64,000 bases of DNA from an uncultured bacterium. Its GTDB lineage: Bacteria > Desulfobacterota > Binatia > UBA1149 > CAITLU01. Made by a program: the position numbers and the translations under genes. This document shows positions 36,167-46,548 of the stretch, piece after piece. How positions within the stretch are numbered: position 1 is the stretch's first letter; every line of letters starts with the position of its first letter. Under the pieces are notes generated by a model. It did not search any database. It was not told the origin of the DNA and saw only the letters and a list, made by a program, of their open reading frames with translations. The stretch covers positions 1 through 64,000 of the forward strand of contig CAITLU010000012.1 in the NCBI GenBank assembly GCA_903893315.1, in the 5' to 3' direction.

Positions 36167-37225
36167 TCATTCCCGGTGATCCCCGCGCCCGCCGTAGTTG
36201 CGCTCGATCCAGCCGGTGTAGTCCCGTGTGCGAATCTGTTCGACCCAGCTGCGGTTGTCGAGATACCAGCGAATCGTCTTGCGCAAACCGCTTTCGAAGG
36301 TTTCGCGCGGTGCCCATCCGCACTCGCGGCGAATTCTGGTGGAGTCGATCGCGTAGCGCAGATCGTGGCCCGGCCTGTCACCGACGAACGTGATTAGGTC
36401 GGTGAGTTCTCCCTCCGAGCAGCCCGTGCACTCAGCAAGGACGCGGCAGATGCTGCGCACGATGTCGATGTTGCGTGCCTCGAAGCTGCCGCCGACGTTG
36501 TAGGTTTCGCCGACCCGGCCTTTCTCGATCACGGCCCAGATTGCCTCGCAGTGATCGTCGACGTAGAGCCAGTCGCGCGTGTTGCGGCCCTGTCCGTAGA
36601 CCGGCAAAGGCTTGCGCTCGAGTGCGTGCAGGACCATCAGCGGGATGAGTTTCTCGGGAAATTGCCTGGGGCCGTAGTTGTTCGAACAGTTGGTGATCTT
36701 GACGGGCAGTCCGTAGGTGCGTGACCAGGCTCGCACCAGGTGGTCGCCGGCAGCTTTCGACGCCGAGTAGGGACTCGACGGATCGTAGCGGCTCTCTTCG
36801 GTGAAGGAGCCGACCTCGCCGAGCGAGCCGTACACCTCGTCGGTGCTCACGTGGTGAAAGAGTCCGCTGCCGGAGGCGAAGTACTTGCGCGCCGCTTCCA
36901 GCAGGTTGAAGGTTCCCTCGATGTTGGTGCGAATGAACTCGCGTGGGCCGACGATGCTGCGATCGACGTGACTCTCGGCCGCGAAGTGTACGACGAGGTC
37001 GGGACGATGCCGCGCGAACGCTTCGTCGACCGCTTCGTGTTCGGCGATATCGACCTTCTCGAAAACGTAGTTGGGTGAGTCGTCGATGCCTTCGAGGCTG
37101 GCGAGGTTGGAGGCGTAGCCGAGGCTGTCGAGATTGATGAACTGGTGCTGGCGAAACCTCGGCACCAGAAGCTGGAGGAAGTTTGCGCCGATGAATCCGG
37201 CGCCGCCGGTTACGATGATCTTCAT
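36167..37225 (-). CDS. rmlB: dTDP-glucose 4,6-dehydratase
   Basis: A 352-residue extended [16 protein letters not shown] is the NAD loop, [12 protein letters not shown] a family motif, [11 protein letters not shown] the Thr-Asp-Glu catalytic triplet, and [12 protein letters not shown] the Yxxx[18 protein letters not shown] and [13 protein letters not shown] match RmlB rather than other dehydratases. It makes dTDP-4-keto-6-deoxyglucose, the substrate of rmlC. No rmlA (thymidylyltransferase) is in the window. Confidence 0.96.
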   Translation of the reverse strand: MKIIVTGGAGFIGANFLQLLVPRFRQHQFINLDSLGYASNLASLEGIDDSPNYVFEKVDIAEHEAVDEAFARHRPDLVVHFAAESHVDRSIVGPREFIRTNIEGTFNLLEAARKYFASGSGLFHHVSTDEVYGSLGEVGSFTEESRYDPSSPYSASKAAGDHLVRAWSRTYGLPVKITNCSNNYGPRQFPEKLIPLMVLHALERKPLPVYGQGRNTRDWLYVDDHCEAIWAVIEKGRVGETYNVGGSFEARNIDIVRSICRVLAECTGCSEGELTDLITFVGDRPGHDLRYAIDSTRIRRECGWAPRETFESGLRKTIRWYLDNRSWVEQIRTRDYTGWIERNYGGRGDHRE

Positions 37226-37468
37226 CCGAATCTACGACGTGAGCGCATGAGTGCCGTCAGCAGGGGCGTCGCGCGGCGCCCCGGTCCGCTCACGTCCTAT
37301 AACCGGTCGCCCCGGCAAGGTACACCCAGCGGCTTTCGGGCCTCGTCGCGTGGTGTCTTGTCGCAACCTTCTTCCCGGGATAGTTGCGGACCATGGGCGA
37401 CGAATCGGTGCGGCTGCGGCGGCAGACCTGGCGGCGCGCACGAAGCCGGATCGGCGGGGTCTAGCGCC

Positions 37469-38149
37469 GTGTCTGCCGTGCCGGTCACGCCTCTGGACAA
37501 CCGCTCGCTCGCGGCGGTGCTGCGTCATCTGCGTGTCGAATATGCGCGACACGAAGCACCGGTCGTCACGCTGATCGCCGTCAGTACCCGCGAGCCGTAC
37601 CGGGTACTGACATCGTGCATTCTCAGTCTGCGCACCCAGGACGGCACTACCGCCAAAGCTGCCGCGCGTTTGTTCGCCATCGCGCCGACTGTCGAAGCGC
37701 TGGCGGCGGCCGCTCCGGCTGACATAGAGAAGGCCATCTATCCGGTCGGATTCTATCGAACCAAGGCTCCGCAGCTCGTCGAGATGGCAAAGCGCATCGT
37801 CGCCGAGTTTGCCGGCAAGGTTCCCGACGACATCGATACGCTTCTGACGTTCAAGGGAGTTGGCCGCAAGACCGCCAATCTGGTGGTGACCGCCGGTTAC
37901 GACAAGCCCGGCATCTGCGTCGACACCCACGTCCATCGCATCACCAACATCTGGGGTTACGTCGAGACCACGACGCCCGCTCGGACCGAGGCCGCGCTGC
38001 GCGAGAAGCTGCCCAAACGTTACTGGCGCGAGATCAACGACCTGCTGGTGTCGTTCGGGCAGACGCTGTGCAAGCCGCTTTCGCCGAAGTGCAGCCAGTG
38101 CCCGATTGCGAAGTGGTGCCCTCGCATCGGCGTCGGGCGCAGTCGCTGA
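37469..38149 (+). CDS. nth: Endonuclease III
   Basis: A 226-residue HhH DNA glycosylase/AP lyase of base-excision repair. LLTFKGVGRKTANLVV contains the helix-hairpin-helix and catalytic Lys, and GICVDTHVHRI the catalytic Asp. The C-terminal CKPLSPKCSQCPIAKWC is the C-x6-C-x2-C-x5-C [4Fe-4S] cluster. GTG 37469 gives the normal length; the frame is open further upstream without similarity. It is divergent from rmlB. Confidence 0.95.
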   Translation: MSAVPVTPLDNRSLAAVLRHLRVEYARHEAPVVTLIAVSTREPYRVLTSCILSLRTQDGTTAKAAARLFAIAPTVEALAAAAPADIEKAIYPVGFYRTKAPQLVEMAKRIVAEFAGKVPDDIDTLLTFKGVGRKTANLVVTAGYDKPGICVDTHVHRITNIWGYVETTTPARTEAALREKLPKRYWREINDLLVSFGQTLCKPLSPKCSQCPIAKWCPRIGVGRSR

Positions 38150-38199
38150 GAGGAAACGGCGGCTGCCGTGCTGCTTGAGACGGAGCGCGTTGACCCGCG

Positions 38200-39348
38200 C
38201 TACGCGTCCTCGGCGAGCAGCCCGTTCATCCGCTCCATCACATCGACGAACTCTTCGATCATCTCGGCGACGACGCGGCGCGCGGGCATCGGCGTGTTCA
38301 TCTGCCCTACCACCTGGCCGACGAAGTAGGTCGCGAGCTGCTCGGCGCCCGAGCCGTGGTTGTGGGCGACGCGGTGGATGCGGCGCTGCGCGTCCATCAC
38401 CAGCACGCCTTGCAGCGGCATCGGCAACGTTTGCGGTGCGCCTTCCTCCTGCCATGCGTCGGTCCATGCGGTGCGCAACATGCGAGCCGGTTTGCCGGTC
38501 AGTGAGCGCGAACGCAGCGTGTCCGAAGAGGCTGCAGCCAGGAACTTGTCTTTGACCACCGGCGGAGTCTCGGCTTCGTTGGTAGTCAGCCACACCGATC
38601 CGCACCACACACCCTCGGCGCCAAGCGCGATCGCCGCTGCCACCTGTCGTCCGTTGGCAATACCGCCGGCGGCCAGTACCGGGATCGGAGCCACGGCATC
38701 GACAACCTGCGGAACCAGTACCATCGTCGCGATTTCGCCGGTGTGCCCACCGGCCTCGGTGCCCTGCGCGATGATGATGTCGACGCCAGCCGCTTTGTGC
38801 GCCAGCGCGTGGTCGATGCGTCCGGCGAGCGCGGCCACCGCAATGCCGGCGGCGCGGCAACGGTCGATCAACCAGACCGGCGGCGTGCCCAGCGCCGAAG
38901 CCATCAGCGCCACCTTGTTTTCGAAAGCCACTTCGATCAGCGGCAGCATGCTCTTGGGATCCACACGCAGAGCGCCCATTCCCCGTTCGTCGCGTGTGCT
39001 GCCGGGAGAGCGAGGTGGAAGCGGCGGAACTCCGTAGCGCTCCAGCAGCTGGTCGAGCCACTCTCGGTGTTCGTCGGGTATCATCGAGCGCAGACTGCTC
39101 TGGTCGAAACCGCCTTTTTCGGAACCGAGGTACTTGCTCGGGATCAGCAGATCGACGCCGAACGGGCGGCCCTTGACCTGTTCGCGAATCCACTTGAGGT
39201 CGATGTCGAGTTGCTCGGGCGTGTGCGCCACTGCGCCGAGCACGCCGAGGCCACCGGCGTTGGTTACCGCGGCCGCGACGTCGCGACAGTGCGTGAAGGC
39301 AAGAATCGGAAAGTCGATGCCGAGCATCTCGGTTACTTTGGTGCGCAT
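38200..39348 (-). CDS. Nitronate monooxygenase family flavoprotein
   Basis: A 382-residue TIM-barrel FMN enzyme. MLGIDFPILAFTHCRDVAAA, GGLGVLGAVAHTPEQLD, IIIAQGTEAGGHTGEIATMV, and PIPVLAAGGIANGRQVAAAI followed by GAEGVWCGSVW are the FMN and phosphate-binding segments of the NMO/2-nitropropane dioxygenase family. Members oxidise nitronates or act as enoyl reductases; the class is unclear. The ATG at 39348 has GAGGTAAAA before it. It is monocistronic by spacing. Confidence 0.88.
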   Translation of the reverse strand: MRTKVTEMLGIDFPILAFTHCRDVAAAVTNAGGLGVLGAVAHTPEQLDIDLKWIREQVKGRPFGVDLLIPSKYLGSEKGGFDQSSLRSMIPDEHREWLDQLLERYGVPPLPPRSPGSTRDERGMGALRVDPKSMLPLIEVAFENKVALMASALGTPPVWLIDRCRAAGIAVAALAGRIDHALAHKAAGVDIIIAQGTEAGGHTGEIATMVLVPQVVDAVAPIPVLAAGGIANGRQVAAAIALGAEGVWCGSVWLTTNEAETPPVVKDKFLAAASSDTLRSRSLTGKPARMLRTAWTDAWQEEGAPQTLPMPLQGVLVMDAQRRIHRVAHNHGSGAEQLATYFVGQVVGQMNTPMPARRVVAEMIEEFVDVMERMNGLLAEDA

Positions 39349-39518
39349 TTTTACCTCGTCGTGCCCCAGCGGCTCGGGAAGTGATCGAGGAAACGGCAGG
39401 CGAAGGAAAACGCGGGCGGTCAGCAGCGGCAAAAGGTAGCAGGAGGCCGGGCCGGTCATGTCGGCGCCACGCCTTCATTGGCTGCGTCTGACGAGGCCGC
39501 AGCGAAGTTACCGTTCTC

Positions 39519-42500
39519 TCAGGTCTCCGTCAGCAACCGGGCGAGATCTTCTTTGGCGAGCCGACGGCCGAAGGTCGCATCGTCGACGACCGCGTCGGCA
39601 AGCGAGGCCTTGTCGCGCTGCAATTCGAGGATCTTCTCCTCGATGGTGTCCGACGCTACCAGGCGGTAGGCCATCACCGACCTGGTCTGACCGATGCGGT
39701 GCGTGCGATCGATGGCCTGGGCTTCGACGGCGGGATTCCACCACGGATCGAACAGCACGACGTAGCTTGCGGCGGTGAGATTGAGCCCGGTGCCGCCGGC
39801 TTTCAGCGAAATGAGGAACACGCTCGGTTCGGTTTCTTCCTGGAACGCAGCGACCACTTTGTCGCGCCGCTGTGTTGCACCGGTCAGTACGTGGTGGCGC
39901 ACCTCGCGGCGCCCGAGTTCGGCGGCAAGCAATGCCACGCAACGGGCGAACTGGGAAAACACCAGTACCTTGTGGCCCTCTTCGAGAAGCGGTTCGACGA
40001 TCTCCATGAGGAGGTCGAACTTCGCCGAAGGCAGAGCCGCGAGAGTCGGTTCGACGAGTCCCTGATGACAGCAGATCTGGCGCAGTTTGGTCAGCGCGGC
40101 CAGGACGTGGATGCGCGCCCTCTGTCCCGCCTGCCCGCTCTGATCGAGATCCGCGACCAGCCTGCGGCTGGCGCGCAAGGTTGCCAGGTAGAGCTTGCGC
40201 TGTTCGGCGCCGAGGTCGCAATAACGAACTTCCTCGGTTCTGGCGGGCAGATCCTGCGCTACTTCACTCTTTCGCCGCCGCAGCATCAGCGGCCGCAGCC
40301 TGGCTGCGAGCAGCCTGCGGTCGGAGTCCTCGAGATCGGGGCGATCGAAACGCTGTTCGAAGCGCCTGCGGGTGCCGAGGTAGCCGGGACTTACGCACTC
40401 GACGATGCTCCAGACGTCGCGGGTGCGGTTCTCGAGCGGCGTGCCGGTCAGAGCCAGGCGATGACGCGCCGGCAGCGAACGCACGATGCGGGAAATCTCC
40501 GCGTCCGGATTCTTGACGTTCTGCGCTTCGTCGAGCACCAGCGCGCCGATTTTGTGCTTCTTCCAGAGTTCGTGGTCGCGCCTCAGCAAGGCGTAGTTGG
40601 TGATCACCAGATCGAAGTCACCAAGGCGATCGAGCAGGTCGTGGCGTTCACGGCCCGAAGCGAGCGCGGCCACGCGCAGCTTGGGAGCGAAGCGCGCGGC
40701 CTCGTCCTTCCAGTTGTGAACGACGGAAGCGGGACACACGACCAGCGCTGGGCCGTCTTCTCGAGAGCCTCCCGCGGCTCCTGAGCGCAGGCGCTCAAGC
40801 CACGCCAAGGCCTGGACGGTCTTGCCGAGTCCCATGTCATCGGCGAGCACCGCGCCGGTTCCGAGCGACGAGGTGAACGACAGGAAGTCGAGACCGTCGC
40901 GCTGATACGCGCGAAGTTCACCGTGGAAACGGCGCGGCATCGGCACTCGCGGCAGCGTGCTGAAGGCCGCGACGCGGCGGCGCAGTTCCCTGGCAGCCTC
41001 GATGGTATCCGCGTCGGCGCCGAGCATCTCGAGTTGTGCGAGCGCTTTGGAAGGGGCGCTCGCGAGTTGCCACAGGCTCACGCGTTGCTCTCCCGCCAGC
41101 GCGTCGATGCCGGCGTCGGCGAGTTCGTCGATGGCTGCGCGCGCGTCGCCGAGCGCCGCGGTGTTGACCCACGAATCGCCGAGGCGCACGAAAGCCTCGC
41201 GACTGCGCAGCAGCGCGGCGATCTCGTCGGGAGTCAGAGCCTTGCCTTCGAGCTGCCAGTCGAGCTTGATCGCGAACCAGTCCTTGCCGCTCGACTTGAT
41301 CGCGATCTGCGCCTTGGCGCTCGGGCCTTCGTGGAGCATTCGCTGTACGCGGCGGGTGGCGTAGTAGAGCGCGTCACGAGGACGGCTCTGCCACGCTTCG
41401 ACCAGGCGTTCGAAGTGCGGCGGCCGCAGTGTCAGCGTCCACGGCGATACTTCGTGCGGATCACGCTGGAACGTGACTCCGGCAACCGCGTTCAACCATG
41501 CCGTCGCGGCGGCGACCGAATCGGGATCGGGCTCGGTCTGCCAGATCGCGGCCTGCGTGAGCGCGGGAGACTGGGCGGCGTCACCGGCCGCGGCCTGCGC
41601 AGCCGCGGCCGCGAGATTCTCCGCAGCGTCGATCGGCAGCGAATCGAATGCGGTGGCTTGCGGCGTATGGCTCGGCGGCTGGCCGCCGCTCGACTCCTGA
41701 GTGGGGACAGCCGCGACCTCGTGCCACGGTTGTTCTCCCTCGTCGAGTACACTGCGTGTGGTCACCGGCAGGCCGGGATCGGCGAGCGGTTGCCAATAGC
41801 CGGGACGCAAGTACTCGAAGACCGCGAGCGAACCGCCCGCGAGAGACTTCGTGGCCGATCGTGGGTTCGATTTTGAGCGCCCCCGCGGCGGCGCGTTTCC
41901 TGCGATGTTTTCGGTGTTCCCGCCCGGATGCCACGCGGCCTGCGCCGGCGCGGCGAAGAGGCGCAGGTGAAGCTGGCCGGTGGAATCGGCGTCGAGCAGG
42001 AAATTAGCGCGCGCTTCGACCCGCACGGTGTGGTCGGCCAGAGTGCGCGCAATCGCCGAGTACTGGGTCCCGAGCTTGCGCAGCACTTCGCAGCGCTGCT
42101 CGGGCTCCAGCTCGATCGTGCCGAGCGCGTGGAAACCGTCGAGGATGGCGCGCGGCGGCTGGGAAGTGACCCGCCATAGCAGACCGTCGGCGATTACGTA
42201 GCTGGCGCCGCTGTCGTTCGTGTCGGCGAGATACAGCACGTCTCTCAAAGGGCGCTCGCCGCAGTCGCCCAGGCGCACTTGCAGTTCGATGCGAGCGTCG
42301 TTCTCGCCGGCACAGACCGGGATGATTTCCGCGGGTGCTCTGGCCATTCGGGCGACCTGCCCGTCACAGCAACCGGCGAGGCGCGCGATGTCGTTACCGT
42401 CATCGGTGCTGAGCTTCCACGTCACCAGCCCGCTCTCTCCCGCGGCGATCAACAGACTCTCCAGAGAAGTCAGGCCGAGCGCGCCCTGATTAGACCAGGA

Positions 42501-43397
42501 GGCGGCGGCGTAGTGGCGGTTGACCCAGCGGAGCAAGCCCGTCGAAGCGGGCGAAAGCACGTCGGGACGATATGCGATCTCGTCCGCCAGTGCGGTGAGC
42601 TGTTCACGCCGCCGGGGTTTGTCGCGCAGCATCTTCGACGTCAGCAACGTCGACAATTCAACACGGAACGAGCCGCGGGTGTCGAGGTGCAACCGTACGA
42701 CCGCCCGCAACTGTTTCTGGTACGACCGTTCCAGCTCTCCTGACCATCCCGCGAGACTGCTGCGGAGCTGTTGCTCCAGGCGCTTGTGTGCCTCCTTGCG
42801 GACGGTTTCAGGATTCATGCGCGCTGGTCGCGGGTTCGGGCTCTGGCTTGTGCGGCGAAGCGGCGTCGCCCGCCGCGCCGGTGCGCGGTGGGGATGCTCG
42901 TCCCAGACGTCTCCGCCGCGGTCGTCATCTTCGAAATCGGTGTCGTCGTCGACTTCTGAGTCGTCGAAGTGCGGGCCGGCGTCGGTGAAGATGTCCTTGA
43001 CGAGGCGGACGGCGGGCAGACGCGGGCTGCCGACGAGTGGCAGCGGAAAGCGGTGGCGAAGTTTGGCCGGGATGTCGTCGCGACGAGCCACGAGCTGCGC
43101 GACGAGTACCGCGGTCGTCGCGTATGCGTGCTTGCAGTCGCCTCCCAGCGGGCAACTGCACACGTTCACCCAGTCGCCATCTTCGAAGAACCACGCGACA
43201 CGATAGAGATGAGTACCGCGTACTTCGGCGGTGAAGCCTTTGCCGTCGGCCTCGACTCCAAGAACCCCGACGCGATCCTCCAGCGCGTAGATGCAGCCGC
43301 GCGCCGCGTTGGCGGTCGCGAACTCCAGCATGGAAGTGACAAGACCGGGAAGGTCGATGGTGATTCGTCGCGTGGCCTTGGGCGTGGGTCGGCGCAT
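39519..43397 (-). CDS. SNF2-family ATPase with SWIM zinc finger (A)
   Basis: A 1292-residue protein. An N-terminal SWIM finger, CSCPLGGDCKH (C80, C82, C88, H90), is followed by an acidic region and a long middle domain (~200-780) without recognised motifs. The SNF2 core runs from about 820 to the end: [29 protein letters not shown] (Walker A), LVLDEAQNVKNP (DEAQ), ALTGTPLENRTRDVW, then the C-lobe with [21 protein letters not shown] and DRTHRIGQTRSV. Such ATPases translocate on double-stranded DNA to remodel protein-DNA complexes. It is the last gene of the six-gene operon, 48 bp after SNF2-B. Confidence 0.93.
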   Translation of the reverse strand: MRRPTPKATRRITIDLPGLVTSMLEFATANAARGCIYALEDRVGVLGVEADGKGFTAEVRGTHLYRVAWFFEDGDWVNVCSCPLGGDCKHAYATTAVLVAQLVARRDDIPAKLRHRFPLPLVGSPRLPAVRLVKDIFTDAGPHFDDSEVDDDTDFEDDDRGGDVWDEHPHRAPARRATPLRRTSQSPNPRPARMNPETVRKEAHKRLEQQLRSSLAGWSGELERSYQKQLRAVVRLHLDTRGSFRVELSTLLTSKMLRDKPRRREQLTALADEIAYRPDVLSPASTGLLRWVNRHYAAASWSNQGALGLTSLESLLIAAGESGLVTWKLSTDDGNDIARLAGCCDGQVARMARAPAEIIPVCAGENDARIELQVRLGDCGERPLRDVLYLADTNDSGASYVIADGLLWRVTSQPPRAILDGFHALGTIELEPEQRCEVLRKLGTQYSAIARTLADHTVRVEARANFLLDADSTGQLHLRLFAAPAQAAWHPGGNTENIAGNAPPRGRSKSNPRSATKSLAGGSLAVFEYLRPGYWQPLADPGLPVTTRSVLDEGEQPWHEVAAVPTQESSGGQPPSHTPQATAFDSLPIDAAENLAAAAAQAAAGDAAQSPALTQAAIWQTEPDPDSVAAATAWLNAVAGVTFQRDPHEVSPWTLTLRPPHFERLVEAWQSRPRDALYYATRRVQRMLHEGPSAKAQIAIKSSGKDWFAIKLDWQLEGKALTPDEIAALLRSREAFVRLGDSWVNTAALGDARAAIDELADAGIDALAGEQRVSLWQLASAPSKALAQLEMLGADADTIEAARELRRRVAAFSTLPRVPMPRRFHGELRAYQRDGLDFLSFTSSLGTGAVLADDMGLGKTVQALAWLERLRSGAAGGSREDGPALVVCPASVVHNWKDEAARFAPKLRVAALASGRERHDLLDRLGDFDLVITNYALLRRDHELWKKHKIGALVLDEAQNVKNPDAEISRIVRSLPARHRLALTGTPLENRTRDVWSIVECVSPGYLGTRRRFEQRFDRPDLEDSDRRLLAARLRPLMLRRRKSEVAQDLPARTEEVRYCDLGAEQRKLYLATLRASRRLVADLDQSGQAGQRARIHVLAALTKLRQICCHQGLVEPTLAALPSAKFDLLMEIVEPLLEEGHKVLVFSQFARCVALLAAELGRREVRHHVLTGATQRRDKVVAAFQEETEPSVFLISLKAGGTGLNLTAASYVVLFDPWWNPAVEAQAIDRTHRIGQTRSVMAYRLVASDTIEEKILELQRDKASLADAVVDDATFGRRLAKEDLARLLTET

Positions 43398-43445
43398 GGT
43401 CGAAGCTGTCCTGGATGGCGAAACGTTTCGGACGAAACGCTGCCG

Positions 43446-46400
43446 CTACTCCAGCAACGCCAGGATGTCGTCGCGCGTGACCGTGGCGGCGCCGCCCTGA
43501 TCGGCGCCCGAGAGCGCGGCTTCGGCGATCTGCCGCTTGCGGCGCTGAAGGTCGATCACCCGCTCCTCGACCGTGTCCTTGGCAACCAGTCGATAGACGA
43601 TCACCGGACGATCCTGACCGATGCGGTGGGCGCGGTCGGCAGCCTGGTCTTCGACGGCGGGATTCCACCACGGATCCATCAGGAAGACGTGGTCTGCGGC
43701 TGTCAGGTTGAGGCCGGTGCCGCCTGCGGTGAGTGAGATGAGCAGTACCGGCGGTCCGTCGGCGCTCTGGAAAGCATCAACTACGGCGCCGCGGTCGCGC
43801 GTGCTGCCGTCCAGGCGCGTGAACGCGATGCCGCGTTCACGCAGGTGAGGCTCGATGCGGTCGAGCAGGCCGGTCCACTGCGAGAACACCAGAGCTTTGT
43901 GGCTGTCGGCGACTACGTCGTCGAGAGCGTCGCAGAGGGCTTCGACCTTCGAGGAGGTCGCTGCCTGACGGCTTGGCAGCAGGCCCGAGTGACACGCGGC
44001 CTGGCGCAGGCGCAGCAAGGCTTCGAGCGCGGCGAGCACGTTGGAACCGTTGGCGAGCTGGCGGACCACGTCGGCGCGCGAAGCCATGCGGATGGCGTTG
44101 TAGATGGCGCGTTCTTCGCCATCGAGTTCGCAGTAGAGCACGGCCTCGGTGCGCGGCGGCAATTCGGTCGCGACCTCGCGTTTGAGACGCCGCAGGAGGA
44201 AAGGACGGATGCGCCGGCGCAGACGCTCGGTGGCGTCGGCATTGCCTTCGATCATCGGCTTTTCGTAGCGCTCGGCGAAGTCGCGCCTGCCGCCGAGAAG
44301 CCCGCGATTGGTGAAGTGCACCTGGCTCCACAACTCGTCGGGACGGTTTTCGATCGGCGTGCCCGACAGCGACAGGCGAAAGCCGGCGCGCAGACGGTAG
44401 GCGGCGCGGGCGACCTGACTGTCGGGATTCTTGATCGCCTGAGCCTCGTCGAGCACGACGATGTTCCAATCCGCTTCGGCCAGGATGTCGATGTCGCTGC
44501 GCAAGGTGGCGTATGTGGTGAGCGTGACGTCGGCGTCGCCGAGCGTGCGGCCGGGTCCGTGGTAGAGGCCGATCGAGAGGCTCGGGCGGAAACGTTCGAT
44601 CTCGCGGGTCCAGTTGTGGATCACGCTGAGCGGACAGATCACCAGGGTGCGACCCTTGAGCACACACAGGGCTTGGATGGTTTTCCCGAGGCCCATGTCG
44701 TCGGCGAGGATGGCGCCGAGTCCGGCGTCCCGCAGGCGCGCGAGCCACACCACTCCGGTGGCCTGATAGTGGCGCAGCTCGCCGTGCAGATCCGGACAGA
44801 TTGCCGCCACTGCCGCTGCGGTCGCAGGGTCGGCCGTGGCCGCGGGCGCCGGTGTGGTTTCGCCCACCTGCCTGTCGTCGGCGCGCGCTGCGATGTCGCT
44901 GCGGACGGGCTCTGCCGCCGTCACCGCATCGAGCAACGGTCGCAGCCGCGCCAATTCGAAAGGCTCGGGCGCATCCAGTGCCTCGCACAGTTCGCCGAGG
45001 ATAGGCAGCGCGGCTTTCGGAACCTTGCCTTCGTTCTCGTCGCGAGCGGCGAGCAGGTCGGCGACCAGATGGCCGTAAAGATCGAGCCATCCGGCCGGAA
45101 TGCGCGCGTAGCCGCCGTCGCTGAGCGGCACCAGACCGATTCCGTCGTGCCACGCGGCGACTACGGCATCGGCCGTGGCGGTGGCTCGCTCGGGACGTCG
45201 ATGCTTGCCTCTGCCGCGCTTGGCCGGGCCGCCGGGCGCTTCGAATATCAGCGTGAACTCCTCTCCGTTGACGCTCAGGCGCGGCGCGAGTTCGACGTGG
45301 CGACTGCCGCCGCGCCCGGGTCGGCCCGGCGCGGCAACATTCTGGGGGCGCCCCGAGTCGAACACGTCGAGAGCGGAGAGAAAGCGCGCCGCGTCGGCCA
45401 CCGTGAAGTGCACGCGTCGGCCGGGCGCCAGGTTGAGTTCGTCACGCAGGCGCAGCAGCAGCGAACGTTCCTTCTTCTCGTCGCGCCGCGGGACGTCTCC
45501 CTTCAGGTGCTTGAGGCGGCCGTCATCTATGCGCGCCACCGGAGGATCGCCGTAGACCAGCAGCGGCAACACGTCGATGCCGTGTTCGCCGCTGCGGCGG
45601 TCGGGGAAGTCGATTTCGAACTTGATCCAGGGCTCCAGCGTGAGTTGATGCTTGGGAAGACGTCGCGTCTTGATCTCGACCGAGATGTGGCGCTCGAGTT
45701 CGGGGATCACCGTGCCGACGAGGTCGGCCATCTGCGCCGAGCCGAATACCTTTCGGAACGGCAGACGCTCCCACATGTGGCCGAAACGCGCGTGTGCACC
45801 GAACGGATGCAGCGTGGTCCCGCTTTGCAGCACACCCGGTGCGACGATCGCGGTGACGGTGGGATCGGCTTCGACAACGACTTCGACGGCGCCGTCGGGC
45901 GCGTCGACGACTCGCGCCCTGGGGAAAAGCGGCTCGCGTGAAGCGTGAACCGAGTTTCCGTCCAGGTAGAGGTCAGTAATTCCGACCAGGGCCGGCAGCA
46001 GGGCTGTGGCCTTGTCGAAAGAAAGCGGCGCTTCGAGCGAACGCCCGAGCAGGCGGTCTACGGTCAGATCGGCGTGGGTCGGAGCGAAGGTCAGCTCGGG
46101 ATTGGCGCGTGCGATGAGATCGACGATCGGTTGCTCCAGACGCCGGGGCGCCGACGTCCCGTCGACCAGGAAACGCTCGAGAATCAGACCGCGGGGACCG
46201 TGGCTGAGCTCGTAGCGGACGTGCCCGTTGCGTTCCTCGGTGTGAAACAAGGTCTTTTCCGCGTCGCTGCCGTGGGTGAGAGCGATCAGACAGGCGGCGA
46301 CGTGTTCGCAGACTTCGAAATGCCCGCGGCAGTCGCAATCCCACTCTTCGTCGTCCGGATACAACGTGACCGTAGGAGCGATGAGATGGCTGCCCGACGG

Positions 46401-46547
46401 CACACGGAAGGTCCACATGTCGGATTCGCGGGTCTGCCCGGCCACCGCGCCGGTGCGGGCGAGTTCCACGCCCTTGGACCACAGCCCTACCGGGCATTTC
46501 GCCTTGGCGGCGTCGAACAATTGCTTCCAGTTCACGTGGCTGGTCAC
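43446..46547 (-). CDS. SNF2-family ATPase with SWIM zinc finger (B)
   Basis: A 1033-residue protein from GTG 46547, one base after the vWA gene stop. The SWIM finger is [12 protein letters not shown] (C71, C73, C80, H82). The middle region (~100-590) includes a basic [17 protein letters not shown] stretch. The SNF2 core has [75 protein letters not shown] and [13 protein letters not shown]. The domain order matches SNF2-A but sequence and middle regions differ, so the two are old paralogues rather than a recent duplication. Confidence 0.93.
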   Translation of the reverse strand: MTSHVNWKQLFDAAKAKCPVGLWSKGVELARTGAVAGQTRESDMWTFRVPSGSHLIAPTVTLYPDDEEWDCDCRGHFEVCEHVAACLIALTHGSDAEKTLFHTEERNGHVRYELSHGPRGLILERFLVDGTSAPRRLEQPIVDLIARANPELTFAPTHADLTVDRLLGRSLEAPLSFDKATALLPALVGITDLYLDGNSVHASREPLFPRARVVDAPDGAVEVVVEADPTVTAIVAPGVLQSGTTLHPFGAHARFGHMWERLPFRKVFGSAQMADLVGTVIPELERHISVEIKTRRLPKHQLTLEPWIKFEIDFPDRRSGEHGIDVLPLLVYGDPPVARIDDGRLKHLKGDVPRRDEKKERSLLLRLRDELNLAPGRRVHFTVADAARFLSALDVFDSGRPQNVAAPGRPGRGGSRHVELAPRLSVNGEEFTLIFEAPGGPAKRGRGKHRRPERATATADAVVAAWHDGIGLVPLSDGGYARIPAGWLDLYGHLVADLLAARDENEGKVPKAALPILGELCEALDAPEPFELARLRPLLDAVTAAEPVRSDIAARADDRQVGETTPAPAATADPATAAAVAAICPDLHGELRHYQATGVVWLARLRDAGLGAILADDMGLGKTIQALCVLKGRTLVICPLSVIHNWTREIERFRPSLSIGLYHGPGRTLGDADVTLTTYATLRSDIDILAEADWNIVVLDEAQAIKNPDSQVARAAYRLRAGFRLSLSGTPIENRPDELWSQVHFTNRGLLGGRRDFAERYEKPMIEGNADATERLRRRIRPFLLRRLKREVATELPPRTEAVLYCELDGEERAIYNAIRMASRADVVRQLANGSNVLAALEALLRLRQAACHSGLLPSRQAATSSKVEALCDALDDVVADSHKALVFSQWTGLLDRIEPHLRERGIAFTRLDGSTRDRGAVVDAFQSADGPPVLLISLTAGGTGLNLTAADHVFLMDPWWNPAVEDQAADRAHRIGQDRPVIVYRLVAKDTVEERVIDLQRRKRQIAEAALSGADQGGAATVTRDDILALLE

Positions 46548-46548
46548 T

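Noticed and set aside
35410-36381. 323-codon version of rmlC with a long N-terminal extension
   Set aside because: The extension overlaps rmlB and has no cupin similarity; ATG 36000 gives the normal RmlC length.
43845-45941. 698-codon open frame on the plus strand
   Set aside because: Mirror of the SNF2-B gene; long only because of third-position GC bias.
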